Below are positions 1 to 4,526 of a stretch of DNA of 5,741 nt, piece by piece. The translations under genes were made by a program, and so were the position numbers. The notes beneath the pieces were generated by a model. The model did not search any database, was not told where the DNA came from, and was given only the letters and a program-made list of their open reading frames with translations. This stretch comes from Syntrophaceae bacterium (GTDB lineage Bacteria; Desulfobacterota; Desulfomonilia; Desulfomonilales; Desulfomonilaceae). Position 1 is the first letter of the stretch; each line of letters starts with the position of its first letter. The stretch is from positions 1 to 5,741 of the forward strand of contig JACWAG010000275.1 of NCBI GenBank assembly GCA_014874425.1, read 5' to 3'.

Positions 1-1
1 C

Positions 2-7
2 TATAAT
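2..7 (+). promoter_or_regulatory. Putative -10 element for the 62-residue membrane protein gene
   Basis: A perfect TATAAT hexamer lies 29 nt before the ATG at 37. Transcription would start around position 13-15 and give a leader of roughly 23 nt, which fits the Shine-Dalgarno GGAG at 24-27. The matching -35 box would lie outside the window, so only half of the promoter can be judged. AT-rich hexamers arise easily by chance, so this stays tentative. Confidence 0.4.
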
Positions 8-36
8 AATGAAATACAAATTCGGAGAGGGCGAAT

Positions 37-225
37 ATGACCAGGAACCACCAGAACCATTCAAAAACTAATAAGCGCGAACAACCGAGCCAATTTGAGT
101 TCAGCTCTAGAAAAATACACAAAGACTGGCGCGTTTGGTTGGTTGTAGGCATCATGCTCGCAGCAATAATTGTTTACGTCCTGACTCTCGATGATTCGTT
201 TGTGCCAATAATTATTCGAAACTGA
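37..225 (+). CDS. Small single-pass membrane protein of unknown function (62 aa)
   Basis: I do not recognise a named family. The protein has a polar, basic N-terminal part (about residues 1-32, rich in Asn, His, Lys and Arg), then one hydrophobic stretch from about residue 33 to 51 (VWLVVGIMLAAIIVYVLTL), then a short tail DDSFVPIIIRN. The basic flank before the helix suggests N-in, C-out topology by the positive-inside rule, and there is no cleavage motif typical of a secreted protein. The start at ATG 37 is well supported: a Shine-Dalgarno GGAG at 24-27 (within GGAGAGGG) sits 9 nt upstream, and a TATAAT lies just before that. It reads in the same direction as the sensor kinase 152 nt downstream, so cotranscription and a role near the kinase are possible but unproven. 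That it is a real gene is fairly likely; its function is unknown. Confidence 0.7.
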   Translation: MTRNHQNHSKTNKREQPSQFEFSSRKIHKDWRVWLVVGIMLAAIIVYVLTLDDSFVPIIIRN

Positions 226-324
226 TTTAACTCGGACAGCAAAGAACAGCTTTTGTTTTGGCGCTCGATTCTGGGGTTGAAAATGATCCTTTCCACATTG
301 GAGACGGGTGAATTCGTTGTTGAG

Positions 325-348
325 GTGACTTAATAAAATGTGAGTCAC
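325..348. promoter_or_regulatory. Inverted repeat upstream of the sensor kinase gene
   Basis: GTGACT at 325-330 and its exact complement AGTCAC at 343-348 flank a 12-nt AT-rich centre, 29 nt before the kinase ATG. No T-run follows, so it does not look like an intrinsic terminator for the upstream small gene. A regulator-binding site or a leader hairpin would fit. A TAAAAT hexamer at 334-339, inside the centre, is one possible -10 box but has no convincing -35 partner. Six-bp arms are short enough to be chance. Confidence 0.25.
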
Positions 349-377
349 TGCCGCTATCGTTTTATGGAGCAAGGCCC

Positions 378-3260
378 ATGCAGGACCAAGACAAAACCAA
401 ACAACAGCTAATCAATGAGTTGAATGAATTGCGGCGCAGGACAGCGCCATTAATCGACTCGCATAGTAAAATCGCTGCTACTGAAGACGCATCACACGAT
501 AAGAATTGTTGGGAACTGTATCGTGAAATCGTTGATTACACGAACAGTATTATCCTTCGCTGGAATAGTGACGGCAACATAACTTTCATAAATAACTTCG
601 GTCAGGCTTTTTTTGGGTTTAACCAAGACGAACTACTGGGTCGAAATGTTATCGGGACCATCGTTCCTGAAACGGACCATTCCGGCAAAGATCTGGTAAA
701 AATGATTCGCGACATCGGCGCTCACCCCGAACCCTACGTGAGCAATCAGAACGAGAACATGCGCAGCAACGGGGAACGGGTATGGATTTCCTGGACCAAT
801 AGGCCGATTTTGGACGAGAGAGGAAACGTTCAGGAGATACTGTCCATCGGCAATGATCACACAGATCTTAAGCGGATAGAGGAAGAACTGCGCAAGGCAA
901 AAGCGGAGCTTGAAGAAACGGTCGAAGAACGCACCGCGAAATTGCGAGAAGCTGTGGGACAGTTGGAATACCGGCTCCTGGAGCGCAAAAGAGTGGAAGA
1001 AGCCCTGCGAGAGAGCAAACAAATGACGGCAGGGATCTTGTCCGCCTCACCTGTAGGAATAGGGTTCACATCTCTTTCCAGAGGTATGTTGTGGGTTAAT
1101 CAGGCATGGCTTGATCTTTTCGGTTTTCAAGATGAGAAACAGGTACTTGGGCAAAATACTGCAAAGCTTTATCCATTCCAACAAGAATTTGAACGTGTCG
1201 GAAACACTCTCTATTCGGCCCTCGAAACGGGAAAAGTCGCGGAAACCGACGCTTTGATGGTACGAACCAATGGAGAGATCTTTTACGCCAGCATTCGCAT
1301 GAGCCCCTTTGATCCATCAGATCTGTCAAAGGGCATTATTGCGGCAATTTCAGATATCAGTGAACACAGACGCCTCGAAGAAGACCTCAAGGAGAGAGAA
1401 GAGAGGTATCGGTCATTAGTTGAGAACAGCTTTGACGGTATAATGCTGCAAAAGGAGCTGACCATAGTGTTCGCTAATAACCGGTTGCACGAGATGCTTG
1501 GCTATGAAACCAATGAACTGGAAGGCAAGGAGCACTGGACAATTTATCATCCGGATTACCAGAAAATCACGCGTCAACGGGCGCTAGCCAGGATTAGGGG
1601 TGAAAAGACAATTTCGCAATATGAGGTAAAACTCCTGAGAAAGAACGGTACCTTTTTCAGAGGTGAAATTCTAGCTCGTGCAGTAAAAGTTCAGGGTGAA
1701 CCGGGGGTACAGGTTTGGATCAGGGATATTTCCAAACAGAGAAGATCCGAACAGGCTCAAAAACTCTTGGCCACCGCTGTTGGACAGGCGACAGAAAGTG
1801 TTATCGTCACGGACACAGAGGGGAATATCGAGTATGCAAACCCGGCTTTCGAAACAATTACCGGTTACTCTAGAGATGAAGTTATCGGTAAGACCCCTCA
1901 CGTTTTGATGAGCGGATACCACGACAAACACTTCTATAAAGATCTTTGGGCTACTATCAGACGCGGAGAAGCATGGAAAGGCCAGTTCGTAAACAGGAGA
2001 AAAGATGGAACACTTTATCAGGAAGATTCGGTAATATCACCAGTTCGAAACTCTTCAGGACAAATTGTCAATTTTGTGGCTGTAGGACGCGACAGAACAC
2101 TGGAAATCGAACTTCAAAAGCAGCTCTTCTGGGCCCAAAAAATGGAAGCGGTTGGCACATTGGCCGGAGGTATTGCCCACGATTTCAATAACTTGCTCCA
2201 GGTCGTTTTGGGTTATTCGGAGGTGATGCTTCAACGTAAGAAGAAGGACCAACAGGACTATCCAGAAATTCAAAACATCTATGATGCCGGCAAACGAGGG
2301 GCAGAGCTTGTTAACAGATTGCTTACCTTTAGCAGAAAAGTTGAACCAAAGCTTCGCCCTACTAACATAAACCAGGAAGTAATTCAGGTTCAGGCCCTAC
2401 TTGCTAGGACCATACCCAAAACCATCAAGATAGATCTACGCTTAAGTGGCGATTTGGAATTAGCCCAAGCAGACCCGTCGCAATTAGCCCAAATCTTGAT
2501 GAATCTTGCGGTAAACGCGAGGGACGCCATGCCGGATGGCGGTGTATTTATTATAGAAACCACCAACGCTGAGCTGGATAGGGAATTCTGTCTCAGACAT
2601 CTTGGAGCTAAACCTGGGCGATATGCCTTGCTGGCCGTTTCCGATTCCGGCCACGGTATGGATAAAGATACATTGCTTCATATCTTCGAGCCATTCTTTA
2701 CTACCAAGGAAGTGGGAAAAGGCACCGGCCTCGGGCTCGCCACGGTTTACGGGATCGTCAAACAGCATGATGGCTACATAATCTGTTATAGCGAGCCAGG
2801 ACATGGGACCACTTTCAAAATTTACATTCCTGTTATTGCCTCTGCTCAAAATTCTGCAACAGCAGAAGAAGAAGCGCCTATTAAAGGCGGCGATGAGACC
2901 ATCCTGCTAGTGGATGACGACAATTTTGTCAGAACCTGGGGCGCTCAAATCCTGAGTGATTCTGGTTATGAAGTTAGGACCGCGGCTAACGGGAAGGAAG
3001 CGCTGGAAACATACAAAAAGCAAAGAGAGGCGATCTCTCTAGTCATTCTTGACCTGATCATGCCAGAAATGGATGGATCACGTTGTCTGGCGGAAATTTT
3101 AAAGATCCACCCAAAAGCCAAAGTGCTCATGGCCAGTGGCTACCCTGTAAATTTGGAGGACGAAACATCCCTGACTAAAGGGGCAAAGGGATTTGTCCAC
3201 AAGCCTTACGACACGAAGCAATTTCTGGCGACTGTTCGAGCAATACTGGATATCAACTAA
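378..3260 (+). CDS. Cytoplasmic multi-PAS hybrid sensor histidine kinase with C-terminal receiver
   Basis: This 960-residue protein should sense a signal through PAS modules, autophosphorylate on His601 and pass the phosphate to its own receiver at Asp892. Four PAS-like modules are visible at about residues 45-165, 215-330, 345-455 and 460-575; the fourth carries the classic NIEYANPAFETITGYSRDEV pattern. A charged coiled coil (about 163-215) joins the first two. The HisKA H-box is GGIAHDFNN (His601). The ATPase domain (about 700-820) shows the N-box around N709-A717, the G1 motif DSGHGMD (D756-D762), the F-box FEPFF from F770, and GTGLGL (G782-L787). The receiver (about 841-958) has the acidic patch D846-D848, phosphoacceptor D892, S920 and K942, so every key residue is present. 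No membrane segment or signal peptide is seen, so it is probably soluble. GGAG at 366-369, 8 nt before the ATG, supports the start. No separate response regulator or output domain lies nearby, so its target is unknown, as are the ligands and cofactors of the PAS modules. Confidence 0.96.
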   Translation: MQDQDKTKQQLINELNELRRRTAPLIDSHSKIAATEDASHDKNCWELYREIVDYTNSIILRWNSDGNITFINNFGQAFFGFNQDELLGRNVIGTIVPETDHSGKDLVKMIRDIGAHPEPYVSNQNENMRSNGERVWISWTNRPILDERGNVQEILSIGNDHTDLKRIEEELRKAKAELEETVEERTAKLREAVGQLEYRLLERKRVEEALRESKQMTAGILSASPVGIGFTSLSRGMLWVNQAWLDLFGFQDEKQVLGQNTAKLYPFQQEFERVGNTLYSALETGKVAETDALMVRTNGEIFYASIRMSPFDPSDLSKGIIAAISDISEHRRLEEDLKEREERYRSLVENSFDGIMLQKELTIVFANNRLHEMLGYETNELEGKEHWTIYHPDYQKITRQRALARIRGEKTISQYEVKLLRKNGTFFRGEILARAVKVQGEPGVQVWIRDISKQRRSEQAQKLLATAVGQATESVIVTDTEGNIEYANPAFETITGYSRDEVIGKTPHVLMSGYHDKHFYKDLWATIRRGEAWKGQFVNRRKDGTLYQEDSVISPVRNSSGQIVNFVAVGRDRTLEIELQKQLFWAQKMEAVGTLAGGIAHDFNNLLQVVLGYSEVMLQRKKKDQQDYPEIQNIYDAGKRGAELVNRLLTFSRKVEPKLRPTNINQEVIQVQALLARTIPKTIKIDLRLSGDLELAQADPSQLAQILMNLAVNARDAMPDGGVFIIETTNAELDREFCLRHLGAKPGRYALLAVSDSGHGMDKDTLLHIFEPFFTTKEVGKGTGLGLATVYGIVKQHDGYIICYSEPGHGTTFKIYIPVIASAQNSATAEEEAPIKGGDETILLVDDDNFVRTWGAQILSDSGYEVRTAANGKEALETYKKQREAISLVILDLIMPEMDGSRCLAEILKIHPKAKVLMASGYPVNLEDETSLTKGAKGFVHKPYDTKQFLATVRAILDIN

Positions 3261-3277
3261 TTATCCGGCGCATCATA

Positions 3278-3481
3278 TCAACCATATCTCCGCATTCTTC
3301 TCAGTTTTTTAAGAAGTCTCTTTCGAGCCAATATAGACTTTTTCTTTTTCTTGATGCTAGGCTTGTCATATGCACGCCTCTTCTTGGCTTCTCCAAGGAC
3401 CCCAGATTTCTGAAGTTGCTTTTTGAATCTTCTTATCGCGTTTTCAAATGGTTCGTCTTCTCTGACCACAACACCCGGCAT
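3278..3481 (-). CDS. rpsU: 30S ribosomal protein bS21
   Basis: The protein is a small basic component of the 30S subunit, near the mRNA exit and anti-Shine-Dalgarno region, involved in translation initiation. The 67-residue product starts MPGVVVREDEPFENAIRRFK and continues with the family's basic helices, including AKKRRAYDKPS and a Lys/Arg-rich C-terminus; 67 residues is normal for bS21 (about 58-71). The frame is open further upstream to an ATG at 3517, but the internal ATG at 3479-3481 is preferred. It gives the canonical N-terminus and has an AAGGA Shine-Dalgarno with a 10-nt gap, whereas the upstream ATG has no visible RBS and would add 12 residues foreign to the family. It lies 107 nt downstream of the RRM gene on the same strand, probably in one operon. 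It converges with the kinase gene, leaving only 17 nt between the stop codons and no visible intrinsic terminator. Confidence 0.95.
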   Translation of the reverse strand: MPGVVVREDEPFENAIRRFKKQLQKSGVLGEAKKRRAYDKPSIKKKKKSILARKRLLKKLRRMRRYG

Positions 3482-3489
3482 ATCTAAGC

Positions 3490-3505
3490 GTTCCTTTCCA
3501 AGAAC
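3490..3505 (-). promoter_or_regulatory. Possible hairpin covering the rpsU ribosome-binding site
   Basis: Read on the minus strand, GTTCTT-GGAA-AGGAAC can fold into a 6-bp stem (one G-U pair) capped by GGAA, a member of the GNRA tetraloop class. The AGGA core of the rpsU Shine-Dalgarno sits in the 3' arm, and the hairpin ends 8 nt before the ATG. The stem is short and mostly A-U, so it would be weak and easily opened by heat or by ribosomes. The pairing is read directly from the sequence; a regulatory role is inference. Confidence 0.35.
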
Positions 3506-3524
3506 AGTCCATCTCATGAAATTG

Positions 3525-3560
3525 TAAGGCCAGGGGTTGCGCTTGCTTACCCTGGCCTTA
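3525..3560 (-). terminator. Hairpin between the RRM gene and rpsU (attenuator, terminator or processing site)
   Basis: TAAGGCCAGGG (3525-3535) and CCCTGGCCTTA (3550-3560) form a perfect 11-bp inverted repeat with a 14-nt loop. It begins 28 nt after the RRM stop and ends 43 nt before the rpsU start. On the minus strand the stem is followed by CAATTTCATG, which has only a short T-run, so it would be a poor intrinsic terminator. A partial terminator, or an mRNA stabilising or processing hairpin that sets different levels of the two products, fits as well. The plus-strand flank (TCTAAACTTTC) is not a good U-tract either. The structure is certain at sequence level; the class is not. Confidence 0.45.
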
Positions 3561-3588
3561 TCTAAACTTTCAGATTACCAACAGCGAA

Positions 3589-3882
3589 TTACCATCGCGA
3601 CCCGCCCGAGCCTCCGCGTCCTTCTCCAGAATTAGTCTTGGGACGAGCCTCGTTCACTTTCAGATTGCGACCGCCGAGGTCCTTGGAATCCAGTTCCTGG
3701 ATGGCCCGAAGACCTTCTTCTCGATTCTGCATTTCGATGAACCCGAATCCTCGAGAACGATTCGTAAATTGGTCGACGATGATCTTGGCGGAATCCACTA
3801 CTCCATACGGTTCAAAAAGGCCGTTGAGTTCGCTCTCGTTCGAATCGAAAGACAAGTTACCTACATAAATCTTAATACTCAT
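3589..3882 (-). CDS. Small RRM-type RNA-binding protein with Gly/Arg-rich tail
   Basis: The 97-residue protein is a single RNA recognition motif, expected to bind single-stranded RNA in the cytoplasm. RNP2 is IYVGNL (residues 5-10) and RNP1 is RGFGFIEM (44-51), both matching the RRM consensus, with the aromatic residues that stack on RNA bases (Tyr6, Phe46, Phe48) intact. The fold closes with GRNLKVNEARP (about 71-81), then a short Gly/Ser/Arg-rich tail (about 85-97), as in the cyanobacterial Rbp and delta-proteobacterial single-RRM proteins. The start is secure: AAAGGAG (3890-3896) lies 7 nt before the ATG. It has its own promoter near 4096-4127 and a structured leader of about 200 nt. rpsU follows on the same strand; RRM-rpsU pairs are known from cyanobacteria, where both respond to growth temperature. 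Whether this copy is cold-regulated is inference. The RNA targets are unknown. Confidence 0.93.
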   Translation of the reverse strand: MSIKIYVGNLSFDSNESELNGLFEPYGVVDSAKIIVDQFTNRSRGFGFIEMQNREEGLRAIQELDSKDLGGRNLKVNEARPKTNSGEGRGGSGGSRW

Positions 3883-4089
3883 TTTGTAGCTCCTTTAGAA
3901 AAGCGCACCGCACATTTTGTGAGAGCGCGGTTAACAGATACGAACAAGGGCTTTTTGTGATCGGGGATAAACCGGATGGAATTACGGAGTGCAGTCCTCG
4001 GCACGGGCGCCTATGTCCCAGGATCTTAATCCTTGCATAACGCCCGCAATCCTTGACGAGAGGTCGACTGGAGAAACACAAGTTAAGTT
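3883..4089 (-). promoter_or_regulatory. Long structured 5' leader of the RRM-rpsU operon
   Basis: About 200 nt separate the predicted transcription start (about 4089) from the RRM ATG, with no convincing ORF in them. The strongest structure is a hairpin at 4004-4046. On the minus strand CGGGCG pairs with CGCCCG, then TTATG with CATAG, then AGGAT with ATCCT around a TAAG loop; this leaves one bulged G and a 2-by-4 internal loop, 16 bp in all. Closer to the start codon, CCGCGC and GTGCGG (around 3908-3932) can also pair. I do not recognise a known riboswitch or Rfam-type motif. A leader acting in autoregulation or temperature response is plausible for an RNA-binding protein gene, but this is inference. 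Confidence 0.45.
4004..4046 (-). other. Bulged 16-bp RNA hairpin in the RRM leader
   Basis: Three stacked helices on the minus strand are read directly: 4046-4041 with 4009-4004 (6 bp, all G-C), 4040-4036 with 4015-4011 (5 bp, one G-U), and 4033-4029 with 4024-4020 (5 bp), capped by a TAAG loop. G4010 bulges and CA faces GGGA in the internal loop. No U-run follows, so it is not a terminator. It lies 121 nt upstream of the RRM start codon. It could be a protein- or ligand-binding element, or a 5' stability element. Confidence 0.5.
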
Positions 4090-4095
4090 TCAATT

Positions 4096-4127
4096 ATTAT
4101 AATGCGCCACAGGTCTTTGCTTGTCAA
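4096..4127 (-). promoter_or_regulatory. Sigma-70-type promoter for the RRM-rpsU operon
   Basis: On the minus strand a perfect -35 TTGACA (4127-4122) is followed by an AT-rich -10 region. TATAAT at 4101-4096 is perfect but with a 20-bp spacer; the overlapping CATTAT at 4104-4099 matches four of six positions with the ideal 17-bp spacer. Either would start transcription roughly at 4089-4093 and give a leader of about 200 nt. Direction and position fit the RRM gene. Which -10 is used cannot be decided by reading alone. Confidence 0.6.
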
Positions 4128-4183
4128 GTGATCTTATCGATGTTATCGATGATCTTGTTGATGACAGTTTTGCTACTTGACAA
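4121..4183. repeat. 9-bp inverted repeat spanning two TTGACA boxes
   Basis: TTGTCAAGT (4121-4129) and its exact complement ACTTGACAA (4175-4183) flank 45 bp. Each copy contains a TTGACA hexamer facing outward. The left one is the -35 box of the leftward RRM promoter. The right one could be the -35 of a rightward promoter towards the 54-codon ORF, but the best -10 at suitable spacing, TAATGT at 4199-4204 (16-bp spacer), is poor. The arrangement would suit divergent promoters or a regulator binding both ends; it may also be chance similarity between two -35 regions. From 4184 to 4263 I see only AT-rich DNA with a possible -10-like TATACT at 4230-4235. Confidence 0.35.
4134..4151. repeat. Tandem 9-bp repeat TTATCGATG x2
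   Basis: Two exact head-to-tail copies of TTATCGATG occur at 4134-4142 and 4143-4151, each carrying the palindrome ATCGAT, 9 bp apart. A degenerate third unit (TTGTTGATG) is at 4155-4163. The array lies just upstream of the RRM promoter's -35 box and inside the 9-bp inverted repeat, a position suited to an activator site. Two copies are too few to exclude chance. Confidence 0.4.
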
Positions 4184-4263
4184 TGATGGAATCGTAAGTA
4201 ATGTTAAGTTCATGATGGATAAAGGAATATATACTTTCCCTGGAAAATTTAAGAATGAGCCAA

Positions 4264-4282
4264 ACAGTTAAAATTAAACTGT
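4264..4282. promoter_or_regulatory. Small AT-rich palindrome upstream of the 54-codon ORF
   Basis: ACAGTT (4264-4269) and AACTGT (4277-4282) are exact inverted arms around a 7-nt A/T centre, 54 nt before the ATG at 4337. Arm length, centre and position resemble a small operator for a dimeric regulator. No T-run follows, so it is not a typical terminator. It may be chance in AT-rich DNA. Confidence 0.2.
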
Positions 4283-4336
4283 AATAACAACTTTCTCAAT
4301 CACGGGACTTCCCATAAGTGAAGAATATAAGGAATT

Positions 4337-4501
4337 ATGACTAATCTACAACTATTAACAAGACTCAAAGACCTAACCGTTAAGGCGGGAGACCAGCTTC
4401 GACAGGACTCTACAGATAAGATAGAAGCCACGCTGTCAGAGATTAATTACATCTTGGCGCTGGAGATAACCAGAGAATTAAGGGAAACCCCTCATCATTA
4501 G
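4337..4501 (+). CDS. Hypothetical small helical protein (54 aa)
   Basis: I do not recognise this product. The 54 residues begin MTNLQLLTRLKDLTVKAG and end ITRELRETPHH. The composition looks like a real soluble protein: regularly spaced Leu/Ile with Lys, Arg, Asp and Glu between them suggests two amphipathic helices (about 3-23 and 26-50) split near DST (24-26), with no Cys, no membrane segment and no metal motif. An AAGGA lies upstream but only 3 nt from the ATG, a short spacing, and an in-frame TAA at 4328-4330 rules out a longer N-terminus. Its stop is 25 nt from the convergent stop of the activase-related gene. Such proteins often act as small helical-hairpin adaptors or regulators, but nothing here shows that. 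It may be a chance ORF; comparison with relatives would decide. Confidence 0.5.
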   Translation: MTNLQLLTRLKDLTVKAGDQLRQDSTDKIEATLSEINYILALEITRELRETPHH

Positions 4502-4526
4502 ATAATAAAAAATAATCGAGTGGATG

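Noticed and set aside
61..372. 103-codon leftward ORF opposite the small membrane protein gene
   Set aside because: It is an antisense shadow of the 62-residue gene and the spacer; it has no RBS or recognisable domain, while the opposite strand has a -10 box, an RBS and a clear membrane protein.
2484..2849. 121-codon leftward ORF inside the kinase gene
   Set aside because: It lies fully antisense to the conserved ATPase domain, whose motifs prove the forward frame.
3566..3666. 11-bp direct repeat ACTTTCAGATT at 3566-3576 and 3656-3666
   Set aside because: One copy encodes part of the RRM fold (NLKV) and the other lies just after the stop. It might be a trace of a small duplication, but the similarity does not extend, so chance is more likely.
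3872..4093. 73-codon leftward ORF across the RRM leader
   Set aside because: It overlaps the RRM start in another frame, starts at the predicted transcription start without an RBS, and has an unnatural Arg/Cys/Ser mix. The structured hairpin explains the sequence better.
4053..4271. 72-codon rightward ORF with a hydrophobic stretch (MILLMTVLLL)
   Set aside because: It needs a TTG start without a Shine-Dalgarno, runs across the RRM promoter and the tandem repeats, and its hydrophobicity comes largely from the repeated ATCGATG/TTGTTGATG-type sequence. Later in-frame ATGs at 4140 and 4149 also lack a clear RBS.
4502..4526. AT-rich stretch between the 54-codon ORF and the activase-related gene as a terminator
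   Set aside because: The minus strand has a T6 run but no adequate GC-rich stem before it, and the plus strand has no U-run. At most it is a weak termination region.
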